64,000 nucleotides of DNA from Talpa occidentalis (taxonomy: Eukaryota; Chordata; Mammalia; Eulipotyphla; Talpidae): the NCBI RefSeq assembly GCF_014898055.3, contig NW_023604295.1, positions 71,140,301 to 71,204,300 of the forward strand, read 5' to 3'. The notes beneath the pieces were generated by a model, which saw only the letters and a program-made list of their open reading frames with translations, was not told where the DNA came from and made no database searches. This document shows positions 12,730 through 23,839 of the stretch, piece by piece (positions within the stretch are counted from its first letter, which is position 1; each line of letters opens with the position of its first letter). The translations under genes and the position numbers were made by a program.

Positions 12730-13180
12730 TACCACATCAAACTAAAAAAATTTACAGCAAAAAAAAAAATCTATCTTTATGAGGAAAAGACACATGACTG
12801 GGAATAAATATTTGCTCATCATATCTGCACCTGACAAGGGACTAATATCCAAGATCTACAAAGAACTCCTACAACTCAACAAAATGAAAATAACCCAATC
12901 AAGAAAAAAAAAATGGGCAAAGGAGCTAAATAGACACTTTTCCAAAGAAGATATACAGACAGCCAACAGGCATGTGAAAAAAAGTTCATCATCACATATC
13001 ACCAGGGAAATGCAATTTGAAACCACAATGGACAATATTTCACACCTGTGAGAATGGTCCCTATCAAAAACTTGGAAACAATAAGTTTGCAAGGATGTGG
13101 AGAAAAACACACAAAGATGATGGGAATATAGATGGGTTCAACCCCTATGGAAAAAAAAAATCTTGAAATAATAAACTATT
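12730..13180 (+). repeat. old L1 ORF2 C-terminal fragment
   Basis: The frame at 12779-13051 encodes [34 protein letters not shown] and [15 protein letters not shown]. These parallel the C-terminal part of the L1 ORF2 in this window (32.9-33.1 kb on the minus strand). The frame closes before the expected cysteine/histidine motif. Confidence 0.85.
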
Positions 13181-13229
13181 TCCCTATATATGCAATGCAA
13201 TGTTATAGGACACACAGTTAATACAAAAA

Positions 13230-13990
13230 GTCAACTGATTTCTTACATACCTGCAGTGAATAACTACAGGTATATATAATTTAGATTAACAAACGAAATG
13301 CTTAGGTATTCAAATTACGTAAACAATTACTATGCAGAAAGCTATAAAACTCAAAATGAAAGAAATAAAAGAAGATCTAAATAAATGGAAATGTATTACA
13401 TGTTCATGGATAAATGGACTCAATATTTAAGTAGACTCAATATTGTTAACACCAAAACACAATCTAAGGAAGAAATAATTGACGTTAGACTTCATAAAAA
13501 TCAAAAACATCTACTCTGTAAAAAACAGATACTGAATGAAAAAATAAGCCATGAGTTAGAAAATCTTTGCAAACCCTATATATTTTTTTAAAGATTTATT
13601 TATATAAGAACTGGGATACAGTCAGGGGCGTGGGAGGGTGAGAGAATTCACCAGAGACAGAGCGGGGAGCAGAGCAGGCAGATGGACCTAAGACACTGCT
13701 GAGGGGAGCAGCAGACAAGGCAGAGAGGTCCCACCGTGTGGGTTTCTCCCTGGTAGGCAGGGAATCTGCAAAGGCTGTGGACAGCTTCACAGCAAGGTAC
13801 TGAACCCGATGCATCACTGGGGAGCCCTGTAAACCCTATATTTGACAGTTTTGGTATCTAACATATGCAAATAATTCATAAAACTCAACAATTAGAAAAA
13901 AACTATACAAATTCAAAATAGGAAATGATCTTATCAGACACCTCAACAAAGAATTTGTACTGGTGACAAGTAAAACAAAGAGTAAATATA
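13230..13990 (+). repeat. old L1 ORF2 fragment interrupted by a SINE
   Basis: The frame at 13385-13591 ends with DVRLHKNQKHLLCKKQ and ISHELENLCKPYI, which resembles the L1 ORF2 stretch preceding the fragment at 12730, so the two pieces are out of their normal order or from separate insertions. A minus-strand SINE splits it at 13582-13830, and L1-like text resumes after 13842. Confidence 0.6.
13584..13829 (-). repeat. tRNA-derived SINE, minus strand, inside old L1
   Basis: On the minus strand the 5' end is shortened (about GGGCTCCCCAGTGATGCATC) and the tail is (AAAT)n/poly(A) on the 13584 side. AAACCCTATAT flanks it exactly at 13571-13581 and 13831-13841. Confidence 0.93.
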
Positions 13991-14945
13991 CAAAGGACCA
14001 GTTTCTGACTTATTCCATATTTTGAGATCCTTTATTCAACATTTCTTGAGACCCCTGAACAGCCTTTCACTTGCAAGAAGGTGACTCATAAAAGCTAATA
14101 AAATGTTCCATGAGCATGAGTGGGAATTACCTGGGAAACATAGGCCAGGCTATTAGTGATCTGGGAACTCAACAGAGAAAAAGAATAGAGAGCTCATTTT
14201 ACATTATATAGACTTAAACTTACTCTATCCCTCCCAGTGAAGAACCCCATTATCTGAGTCTGCACCAGAGACTAAACCCTGGGACCCTTCAGAGACTAAA
14301 ACACCTGGAACCTTTCAGAGTGAGGACTAGCGAATAGTTTCCTGGCTACATAGAGTGGTGGTGAAATCTACGGCTCTGCCAACTTCTTATGCAGACCAAT
14401 CCTCCAGCTTCAGCAATATTCTCCCTTTCTTGCCACTTGTAGTCACCAACCATATGTGCTGCTTTAGATTTTAGTCTTTTCTCAGTTTCACAGCATATAT
14501 TGATTTGTTGGTTTCTTCACTTTTTCAACTGCTATCCAGTTGGAATAATATACCCATTATTATTTTTTCCTGAAGCCAACATATCCTTCCTTCCGAGTAA
14601 GAAAATAAAAGTACCCTTGCTCTTAATATTGGGAGATTTGTGGAGTTAGACCAGAGTAACAGTACATGTACATATCATCATATATAACAGTTATCTTAAG
14701 GCAAGTACTCAATTGTTAATGTACACATCACAAAAAAATAATTTGACAAATTATCCAAATGCAGTGTTAAATACAATGAAATTGCTAATATTCCATCATA
14801 CTTAATGTAAAAAGTGGTAAAAAAAAGAAAAAAGCCACATAAGCTACATTGTCTGACAATATAAATCATTTATTTTTATTTGTTGTCTGACAAGTTTTTA
14901 AAAATTAAGTATTTTAAGTGATAACCCAGAATGTGTAACTCCAAC
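13991..14945. other. unassigned sequence
   Basis: The stretch 14040-14470 is somewhat richer in GC and reads like an old LTR or other decayed repeat, but I cannot assign it. No gene is seen. Confidence 0.4.
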
Positions 14946-14963
14946 ACTTAAATGCACTAATCC

Positions 14964-15206
14964 GGGCCTCCCCAGTGGTGCAGCAGTTGAGCGCTGGGTT
15001 GGGAAGCTGCAGCACCAGTTCCAACCCTGGCCGCCAGGCGAGGGTCCCACCTGGAGCGCAGACTTCTCCTGCCGCCCCACTGCTCTCCTCAGCAGCGTAT
15101 TTCCTCAGTCTGCCTGTTCTGCTCTCTGCTCTGGCTCTCACCCTCCCCATTTATGACTGTACCCCAGTGCTTGTATAAATAAATAAATCTTTAAAAATAA
15201 ATAAAT
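14964..15206 (+). repeat. tRNA-derived SINE, subfamily B, perfect 14-bp TSD
   Basis: It starts GGGCCTCCCCAGTGGTGCAG and ends (AAAT)n. The 3' signature is TATGACTGTACCCCAGTGCT. AAATGCACTAATCC occurs exactly at 14950-14963 and 15207-15220. The intact duplication suggests a fairly recent insertion. Confidence 0.95.
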
Positions 15207-15220
15207 AAATGCACTAATCC

Positions 15221-15897
15221 AAGAAAAGATCTAGTAAAAACAGATATAAGATAGATGATTTATAGATAAGAAAAATGACAATGAATAGTTGCATAAAAAA
15301 AGTATGACATTCAATCAAAATGATAATCTGAGAAACATATATAACAATTTAAGTATTAGAGAATAAAAAACTGTGCAACTATACATCTTAAGAGCAAAAT
15401 CATATGAAAAAATTTAGATTATTATAAGGAGATAATAAAAGTGTAAAGCACAGTCAATGATAACCCAATTCTATTGTTTATATTTATAAGTCTCAACTTT
15501 CATCTGAACTGTAGAATTCCATTTCTAAAAGTTTAGAGAATATTGTTCCCTAGATACTTGGCAACATCTGTAACTCTATAAGTCCACAAATAAACTCATT
15601 ACCTTCTCTTCAAAAACATGCTGCTCTTATTATATTCACTGTCATGTTATGTCCTAAGCACCCATTCAGTTTCTTATGTTGAAAGCCTCCAAATCATCTT
15701 CAATCCATGTTCTTCTTTATGTCATGAAACCAAATTATTAACCACATGTGCCTTATTTGACTTGAATCTCTCATGAATCTGAGTTATTATCACTTTTCAC
15801 ATAATCGTTTCAAAACACAAGTGACTCTAGTTTTTCTTCCTTATCCCAGAGGAACACCTGTGCTCTCTCAACAAAACTAAGCTGGTTTTATCATATC
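15221..15897. other. unassigned sequence
   Basis: I see nothing identifiable. Confidence 0.5.
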
Positions 15898-15902
15898 CAT
15901 TT

Positions 15903-16316
15903 TGTAGTATAGGATAGGCCAGAGCAGGTTCTCTATGACCCGAGCAGACAGGGTAAGGATAAGTCCTGGAGCCCTAAGTGGCTTTTGCAGGTTTCTATTG
16001 GGATTTACCAGGTACACGCAGGCAGGGGTGCTGGGGGGCCAGGAGGTTGGCAGGCCTCCCAGCCCCCAGCAAGTCTTTACTGTGTCTGGGCTCTCCTACG
16101 TTCTGGTGGTCTCTGCTTCTCTGCTCTACTCGACTGGCGACCCCGTGACGCTGCCCTTATATACCCAGCCTCAGCCCAGGAAAATCCCATCTACATATGC
16201 CCACCCCCCTAGTCCAGGTGCCCCCCATCAGGCATGCATTCAGAACCGCAAGGATCCATCATCAATCCTAATGGTGGGAGGGCAGAAAAGCCTGATGCTT
16301 TTTCACTAACCCTACA
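15903..16316 (-). mobile_element. solo LTR, about 414 bp
   Basis: The element has perfect terminal inverted bases (TGTAG at 15903, CTACA ending 16316) and a perfect 5-bp target duplication, CATTT, at 15898-15902 and 16317-16321. The minus strand carries a promoter-like TATATAAGGG at about 16155-16164, and AGTAAA or AATAGAAA further on as weak poly(A)-signal candidates, which sets the orientation. It is much more GC-rich than its flanks. No internal retroviral sequence adjoins it, so it is a solo LTR left by LTR-LTR recombination. A 5-bp duplication is usual for ERVL-class elements but does not decide the class. The open frames across it on the plus strand (15935-16309) are by-products of the GC content. 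Confidence 0.8.
16155..16164 (-). promoter_or_regulatory. TATA box of the solo LTR
   Basis: On the minus strand the sequence reads TATATAAGGG about 155 bp from the LTR's U3 end (16316), in a position typical of an LTR promoter. Confidence 0.6.
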
Positions 16317-16321
16317 CATTT

Positions 16322-17555
16322 ATAAAATAAAGAATGAAAGAATAAAACTATGGTGTAATAGAACACAAGTACACATAAGCTAGCTGCCCTTCCCCCCCAC
16401 ACACTATTTCATGAGTTTCTATTATTCATTCTTAATTTTATAGAATAGCATTTGTGATCTTTCACAATATAACTGATGTCTAACATAGTTATAAATTTCT
16501 TTGATTCTACTCTTTATAGATTCTCACAACTCTTTGGTATGTACTCTCAACCCTAGTAAAACAAGAATGCTGACTATTTTCTAATTCTCCTATTGGCAAA
16601 ATGGAAAATCTTTTCTTCCCCTCTCTCCTTCTGGTCACAATGAATTAATTCTTTCAGGTCAAGCTCAGTTTGAAGACTCAAGAAATCTTGTCCATTCCTC
16701 AGTCCTAATCTTTTTTCCATTTATAGCCATTCTGTAATGTGCATGAGCATAAATGGTTGCCTGATAATGTATGCATTTATTTGAAAGCATAGAGTATATA
16801 TTTCTCACCTTTATATCTCACCTGAGGTCTTAGCACAAGAACTTGGACCACGATGTTTAGTAATCAAGATGTGTTTGTCTTAGCTTTATGCAAATAATTA
16901 GGGTTATAATCTTATTAGTTCTAAAATATAAAACAGTTGCAGCTGATAATTACTCCAGGCTATTGTCAATAATTGAAAAAGCTTGAGATTTTAATCTATT
17001 TGCAAGCTAACAAGTTAGCCTCACTCTGTTTCATGGATGATAGAAGACATGACACTCCTGAATCAGAAACAAAGAACTCTATTACTCACGTCAATTGCAG
17101 TAGTTAGGTTAGTATTTGCACCAGTTCTCCAAATTCCAATATCTACAAGGAAATACAAAGAAGGTCAAGTCAGTGTACATGCAGTGGATTATAATAAGCG
17201 AGAGGAAATCTGAGCTTAGGGAACTCCAACCTATTAAATGGACAGATAACTTGACTGAAAATTGTCCTGAAAAGACTGTCTTTATTTTTCTGTCAGGAAA
17301 AAAAAAAATATATATGCCCCATTAGGAGACATGGCTTCTGTTTTCTAAGGCTGTTTATAAAGATCATTGAAAGCTTAATCTATAATAAAAGTGCCTAGTT
17401 ACTCTTATCACAAAATGTGTAGAAAAGCAAGAAGCCAGCAGAAAATTTTCTCCTAAAACCTATTTTTACCCATAACTTACGAAATTACTGAGAGACCAAT
17501 TACTATGGTGGGAAACTTAAGGGGGTGTTTGTATAAGAAAAGAATAATCATAAAG
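16322..17555. other. unassigned sequence
   Basis: I see no gene or identifiable repeat. Confidence 0.5.
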
Positions 17556-17559
17556 TCAT

Positions 17560-18100
17560 TCATTAGTTCACTCAATATTTCTCTAATTCCTTTTACCAGA
17601 CACAAATGGAGGTTCTGGTCATAGAGCAGTGAACGAAACAGTGTTTCTGTTTCTCTTGAAACTTACATTCTACAAAGCAGGGGCTAGAATATAACCACAT
17701 AGTATGTATATATCTATATATAGATATATGTAGATATATAGCTATAGATATATGTATGCTGTATTAATAAGTATGAGATAGCTGCTTACTTACATTGGGT
17801 GGTTAGTGACAAACTAATTAAAAGACCTAATAATAGACTTGGAGTCACATAGCTATTGGGGGGGGGGAGCACTTTAACCAGAAGGACTAGTTTTAAGATC
17901 CAGAAAGAGGTGCACTTGGCATATTTTATAAATATTGCAGAGGACAGTGTTGCTGCAGTACAGTTTGTATGGGAGGTAGGGTGCAGTAAATTATATCAGG
18001 AAGTTGGGGCAGGGAAATCAGGCTAGGTCTTAGAGACAGTATAAGAACTATGGATTTATTCTGATATAGGGAACAATTGGAAGACTGAACATAAAACTAA
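17560..18100 (+). repeat. old mammal-wide repeat, split by an AT-rich satellite-like stretch
   Basis: The segments 17560-17700 and about 17860-18100 resemble the ancient repeat seen at 31375-31700 ('ttcattcactcaatatt...', 'ggaagtt...gggcagggaaatcag...'). Between them is a stretch of TATAGATATATG words at 17700-17760. The assignment is tentative. Confidence 0.4.
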
Positions 18101-19925
18101 AAATGATCACACTTTTCTAAAGAATTATGTCGAAATAGTTTAGATAGTGAAAATATTAAAAGTCAGATAACCTGTTAGGAATTGACTACACCAGTAGAGA
18201 GGAGGCATAATTGTGGCTTGGACGAGGGTATCTGCAATACATATGGTGAGTTGCTGGATTTGAAATATTTTTTTGAAAACAGACTTCATGAGACTTTCTG
18301 AGTTTTGAGAGGAGAAAAAGGAGTGTCAGCTTGATTCTAAAACTTTTAATCAATTTTCACTGAAACAAACAGTGAGAAAGATCCTACATAATCTCCCATT
18401 TAACCATATGCTTGTATTATGCCACTATACATTTCTGAAGGTATACATTTTTTAATATTACTCTACATGTTCAATAGTTTTCATTAAATTGCCTATTGAT
18501 CATCAAATTACCTAGAAAGCTAAGAGCATCCTGTTAAATGTATAATGTTCTAGATTCTAATCTTCATGTTGAAATATAAAACAATTTCAGTCCAAGTATT
18601 TTCATAGGTAGTGTATTTTGCTTCCCTTAAAAGCTAGGCTCATTGGAAAATATTTCATAAGAAAAAATGTCAAATAAATTACATTTATCAACACTTTTAC
18701 ATATTTTAGCAATTCTGGAGACTACAAAATAATAGTATTTTCCAACTTAATTCAGTTTTTGTACAGGGCATGTTTAATCTAATAAAATAGAAACTACAAA
18801 GTATCTTTCATACAACATAGATATTTTAATGCAAAATCATGGAATTTCAAGAGTAGAAATAAATCTAAAATTTTAGTGATCTCCAAGCAGAGAAATGGCA
18901 TGTTAACAAAATGAAGAAAAATTTCATAAGATATATCAGCTCTCCACAAACATATTATAGTTCAGTTATTTTCTACATGTATAAAAATGGTTGTTTGATA
19001 GCCACAGCTTCTATATCTCTTGGTAGAATATCACCTCTGTTTTAGCTTAGGTCCTTTGAAAAGTACGAGGCAAGCTAGCATAGAAGAGAGGAGAATTGTT
19101 GGGGAGCTACTGATGAAGGACAAAAAAAAAAAAAAGCACAGAACAAAAGTAGGGAAAACATACAGGTTACAAAGCATATCTGACATTTGTGAAAGAAAAA
19201 TGTGAAGGATGGAGAATTGGTTAGAAAGAGCTTCAGTCTGTACTTCAACACAATTTGGAGAATCCCATGAAGGTCAATGGGAAGTCTCTGAGCTAAGATT
19301 GCTCAATACAGTCATCCTACCTTAGGCAGGAATTGTCTGGCTCCAGTACCACTGTCATGCTCAGACATTGACTGAAAGCAATTAGGGAGCGTGGCTTTGT
19401 CACAAATGTCACAGTGGATCTGAGGAAGCACAGATTCAATTACTCAACCCATGGAAGACTCATATGCAGAGCTGAGCAATGCACCCTATAACTGCTATGG
19501 GCTCTAACTGGAATTAACTGGTATTTTTTCTGAAACATCAGGCAACAGTGAGATAAGCCCTCCTTTACTTACCTATTTTAAAAGATTGTATTCTCCGAAT
19601 GGAGTCAACTAAATAACATTCATAGATTCATTTCATATTTGAACCACGAAAACTTGGTGTCACCAATTGACAAAATTAATTTAGAAGAAAATTCTTTGAA
19701 CTAAGTGAAATGATTTATAGAATGTTGAGTAACACAATTTCTTCAATCGCATGTGTTAAACTGTCAACTCCAGTCACATTCTACTAAAATAACTGATGTT
19801 TGAAGTAGAAACTTCTATTTCCTTAACAGATTTATGTCTTCTCTTTCTCATGTGATGACTGTGTTCCTAAATTTGGATCATTGGATACATTTTTGAGCAA
19901 GTTATATTTTTTTTTTACTTTGGAA
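18101..19925. other. unassigned sequence
   Basis: I see no gene. The small frame at 19020-19205 contains a poly-lysine run from an A tract and has no domain. Confidence 0.5.
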
Positions 19926-19929
19926 TTAT

Positions 19930-20168
19930 TATTTTTTGAGATTTATTTTATTATTTATACAAGAACCAGGGCACAAGCCAGATGTGCAGGAGTGTGAGAG
20001 GAGTCACCAGACACAGAGTGGGGAACAGAACAGGTAGACTGACTGAAATACACTGCTGAGGGGAGCAGCGGACGAGACAGGAGAGGTCTGCGATGCCATG
20101 TGGGTGTCTCCGTGGCCAGCCGGTTTCGAAGACCCACTGCAGAGGCTGAGGACAGCTTCATAGCCAGC
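19930..20168 (-). repeat. tRNA-derived SINE missing its 5' head
   Basis: On the minus strand the B-box region (GGTTTCGAAG replaces the usual sequence), body and (AAAT)n tail are present. The copy stops at about GAAGCTGTCC/TATGAAGCTG and lacks the A box and the GGGGCCTCC start. The cut end lies only about 24 bp from the edge of the ERV LTR at 20192. Confidence 0.9.
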
Positions 20169-20191
20169 AAGTTAATTTTTTATCATTAAAG

Positions 20192-21234
20192 TGCCGCGGA
20201 CTAACGCAGCGGTAGACTTGCAGGACTGTCTCAGGATTGAGAAACTGTGAGGATGCTCAAGGAATCGGCGCATAAATGACAGACAGACACACTTCAAGAG
20301 TGAAGATCTGAATGTAATTTGCTCAAAATCATCATACACTTTTATACCATTTCCAACAATAGATGATTTCATACAATTTAATTCTTTCTCAGCATAAAAT
20401 ACTTTGTAAGGCATAAGACATCTACTTCATTATTCATGTGCATGTGATCGCTGTTCCATGACATGGCACAGTAAACAATCTCCAGGTACTGAATCTACAC
20501 AATCATTTTTGCCTACACTGAACAGCATTCTTTAAGCTAGCTTTTCTTGATTCGTATCCCAAAACCACAATGATCAGAAAGCATTAATATTTACCTACTG
20601 GCACCTCCTACTTTTAGTAATCACGAGCAATATATTCTCTACGTAAGCATTTTTGATTTTTATGGTGTTTTCTCATGTGAGAAGTATTATGATTATTATA
20701 AAACTACCATTGCCACACACTATTTTCTTTATCATGCATTTCCTGAAACTGATTGTACACATATAAGGAAAAAGCAAAGTAAGTGAAAAAGTAGTATGAT
20801 TATAGACAGGTTGCTAGGTTGCTACTTATTCTGAAACAATGGCTATTTGATTAATGGTAAAACTGCTTTGTAGGTAATTCCATCAGGCTTGTTTGCAGGT
20901 GACGTTCTTAGCAGCCTTGTTTCCATCAAAGGAGGGGTTAATTACTGCGGGCTTGTTGCCTAAATTAGGCTTATAGGCATGTGTGCCTTGTTTGATCTGA
21001 ACGCCAAAGTTTATCATGATGAAGCCCCTCGGGGACTGCGCCTGTCTTAGGTCGTCAGGAGTCACAGACATGAGGCTGGCCAGTGCCTTCTTTAGTCTGC
21101 CCCCGATCTTACCCGTCATTGACTGTCCAGTCCAGCGCACAGGGGAAGGGGGTCTTACTCACTCTGATGTGTCTGAGTGAAAGCCTCCCTCTTTCCAGTA
21201 AGTTCACTGGTGTTCAGCGGCAGAGGCTGCCGCA
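20192..21234 (-). mobile_element. betaretrovirus-type 3' LTR, about 1.04 kb
   Basis: On the minus strand it starts TGCGGCAGCC directly after a polypurine tract and ends GTCCGCGGCA, giving TG...CA ends. A TATAAAA box lies at 20340-20346, leaving about 130-150 bp for R and U5. I see no standard AATAAA between the TATA box and the end. The U3 region contains GACGGGTAAGA and CTAAGACAGGCGCAGTC, wording I associate with class II (ERVK/betaretroviral) LTRs. At about 1.04 kb it is long for the class. An 85-codon open frame (20883-21140) lies entirely within U3 and has no recognised domain. Confidence 0.85.
20340..20346 (-). promoter_or_regulatory. TATA box of the ERV LTR
   Basis: TATAAAA on the minus strand, about 150 bp before the U5 end of the LTR; position fits a retroviral core promoter. 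Confidence 0.65.
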
Positions 21235-21235
21235 G

Positions 21236-21250
21236 TTCCCCCTTTATTTT
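21236..21250 (-). promoter_or_regulatory. polypurine tract of the ERV
   Basis: On the minus strand AAAATAAAGGGGGAA sits immediately before the LTR start. It is the expected plus-strand primer site and fixes the LTR boundary. Confidence 0.85.
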
Positions 21251-21299
21251 TAAGTTTAAGCTGCATGGCGTACATGTCATGTTTTATTCCAAAAATTGT

Positions 21300-22004
21300 C
21301 TACACCAAAAGGCGAGAAGTGATGGGAAGACAGGCACAAAGAACAAGAACCATTAGAGCAAGAATGCCAAAAGAAATCAGAAAGTGAAGCCAGTGAGACG
21401 GAGTGAGAGACTGCAGGGACTCAGCAAACGATTGAGCAAAAGAAGTCGAAGGTTCAGAGAGATGAGAATGACTGATAGCAGAAATCTCAGATTGTAAAGT
21501 GGAAATATCATGAGAAAGATCATTGTCTTGCCAAATGCCTAATAAATGATTTTTGGTAAGATTCCAATTAAGGGAAAAATTATAGACCTTAGGGGTCACA
21601 CAGATAAAACGAAATTGAACATGGCAACGGGTTGACATCTGTCTCTTAATAAGTTGAATTTCCTCACCAAGAGCCAAGACTGTTTCTTCCAAGGCATTTA
21701 ATTTTTGTTCTATTTTCTGATCCATATACCGTTGAGTGGCTAAAGCCAGAGACACATTTCTAGTGAGATCATTGACATGATGGGCAGTATGAACCTCCTG
21801 AACCAGAGCTACTGAAGAAACAGTAAGAGAAGTTACAATAACAATTAAAGCTAAAATACCTAGAAAAAGTGCAGCAACAAAATGTTTAGGACGAATTAAG
21901 GCATTGACTTCCTGAATAATTTGCAAAGCAGAATTGTCAAACCAAGGGGTATCTCGTAAATCAACAGGTTTCCTTATTTTTGCATGGCAAAAATTCATTT
22001 TCAT
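21300..22004 (-). CDS. env: endogenous betaretroviral Env transmembrane subunit, truncated ORF
   Basis: This 234-codon frame is the C-terminal third of a betaretrovirus-type envelope; on retroviral family knowledge this subunit mediates membrane fusion. Residues 1-37 match the end of the surface subunit. RPKH at 38-41 sits where the furin site belongs but lacks the final basic residue. A hydrophobic fusion-peptide-like segment follows (about 42-64), then a heptad-like helix (65-122), a CX7C motif (C127 and C135), possible N-glycosylation sites at N83, N142 and N148, and a membrane anchor at about 205-228. It stops after six further residues; the frame stays open for about 20 codons past this stop into the polypurine tract, so the stop probably removed the cytoplasmic tail. 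The surface subunit, gag, pol and 5' LTR are absent; an in-frame stop lies at 22017-22019. The first Met is only the first available ATG. It is probably a pseudogene remnant, though the frame is unbroken. Confidence 0.85.
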   Translation of the reverse strand: MKMNFCHAKIRKPVDLRDTPWFDNSALQIIQEVNALIRPKHFVAALFLGILALIVIVTSLTVSSVALVQEVHTAHHVNDLTRNVSLALATQRYMDQKIEQKLNALEETVLALGEEIQLIKRQMSTRCHVQFRFICVTPKVYNFSLNWNLTKNHLLGIWQDNDLSHDISTLQSEISAISHSHLSEPSTSFAQSFAESLQSLTPSHWLHFLISFGILALMVLVLCACLPITSRLLV

Positions 22005-22019
22005 TTCTCTTATTGTTTA

Positions 22020-22900
22020 CTGGTGATAAATAGCTTTTTTCAAGATAATTCTACAAAATAAGCATTACTAAACATTAAAATGAATACCTATAGATCTACA
22101 TCTCTGTAGTGAGAGTAATCAAATTACTTTCTTTCTATATAACCACATCATAGCTGTCCAGACTTTATTTCTCATCAACACTTAATCTACCTACCCTGAC
22201 AATTACAAAGTTTTCCAATGATCCCATTGGGCCGGCCTTGTGACTATTTGCACATCGCAGGCTCCTATATAGTTGGTACACAAGTATACAGACCTGGAGT
22301 AGCAACTTTTTTCTCATTATTTCCACAGACCAAAGTTAGGTGTTGTTTCTTTTATGTTAGCATTTTTCCTTTAATAGAGTGCATATTGTATGCTGTCTTA
22401 AAAGGAAGAGTTTAGTGAAATAGACTGAAATGATCAGGAAAAGAGAGGAAGTTGATCAGGTTAAATTAAGTGTTAGAATTCTGTTCAATGCACATGAATA
22501 TCACAAATTATTAAGTGATATGATGGCAAAGGCTGGAAGTACATTGTTCAGTTCTTGTGAACGTAGTTTGGTTCATTTTCATGCAAAAATTAATTATAAT
22601 GCATTGCTAAAAATTTCAAGAAAAATGCTAATGAAGATAATACATGGGAAAACAGAGATAAAGTCAAGACTGCTTCTGGTAAACTGAGACCTATAGTCAC
22701 CCAAGGAGCCACTAATGTTTTCTAGACAGGAAATGCATATATTACACAGTAATTTAGGATGATTTTGAACAGTGTCCATAGGAAATAGAGAAATTGAAGA
22801 AAAGAAAAATCAATGTTGAAAAGTTTGGAACTTTACTCTGAAGACAAAAGGGGAAGCTAATCAGAAAATTGTAGCAAGATTAGAAAAGGCTTTAAGTGAG
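22020..22900. other. unassigned sequence upstream of the ERV remnant
   Basis: I see no further retroviral coding text here. Small frames at 22218-22415 and 22430-22687 show no domain. Confidence 0.5.
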
Positions 22901-22904
22901 TGGT

Positions 22905-23130
22905 GGCTGATTGTGGCAGATGTGTGGGGTTTGGAGTCAAACATTCTGGGATCAAATTATTTTTCTTCTTTATATGACACTGGGGAAAGTGAGTTTACCT
23001 CCCCCAAAATTCAGTGTCTTTATATATAAACTGAAATAATAATGAAAATAGCAAGGCTGTTATAAATATTAGGTACTATGAGTAGATGATTCTCCTGACA
23101 TTAGCTTAAAGCTCTAGGAAAGTAATTAGA
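22905..23130 (+). repeat. MIR-like ancient SINE, plus strand
   Basis: The stretch contains GTTTGGAGTCAAACATTCTG, GGGATCAAATTA, a 'tgacactggggaaagtgagttta' core and 'aaactgaaataataatgaaaat', which follows the order of a mammalian-wide interspersed repeat with heavy decay. Confidence 0.7.
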
Positions 23131-23839
23131 GTGCATAAGTATATTCATAAAACTATAGTATTAGAAATGGATGACTAGAATTGGAAAGGTTGGCATTTAG
23201 GGGATTTTAGATATGTGCAGATTTTTATATCACTCTTTTAACTTTCTCTGATAAAAGTGTGCTAGCACAGGCAATAGAAATGATTAGCATTTTTAAGGAG
23301 TATGGTAAAATCAAATGTTATATTAGGTCCTGAGTGATTTAAAGCAAAACTAATAGACAAATGTTGATCACCCTGCAAATCATTTTAAACAAAAGTTTGA
23401 GACCATTTGATCACTGGGAAGGAAATCTAACAATTCTCTCCTTGTGAAGATTCCCTGTCATCTAGCGTGTGATAGTAATTTTTTTGAGTTTTGTAACATA
23501 TATACCTTAGCAAGACTTTCTCAGATAAATCAATGCAATATCAAGTGTATCATTTAGGTTGAATAATAACTTTTCAACTGGTTTCCTCTGCAGCCAGCCT
23601 TTCACATAATACACCTTTTGTCCAGTCTCATGCTACACTGGCTTTCAAATGTGTTGCATTATTGGCTCTCTGATTTTAGCTGTTGCATCTCGAGAGCTAA
23701 GGAAATTCACAGAGGACATGACTTTTTGCATACATTACTTGTTTAAACCAACTCACAGAAAACTTTGCTCCCAGTGTTCTCATCATGCAATTATGCTTTG
23801 CTGCCATTAGCACATTAATGTTAAAACTCTACAGGAGTA

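Noticed and set aside
15935..16309. 124-codon plus-strand frame
   Set aside because: It lies inside the solo LTR, antisense to its promoter, and has no similarity that I recognise.
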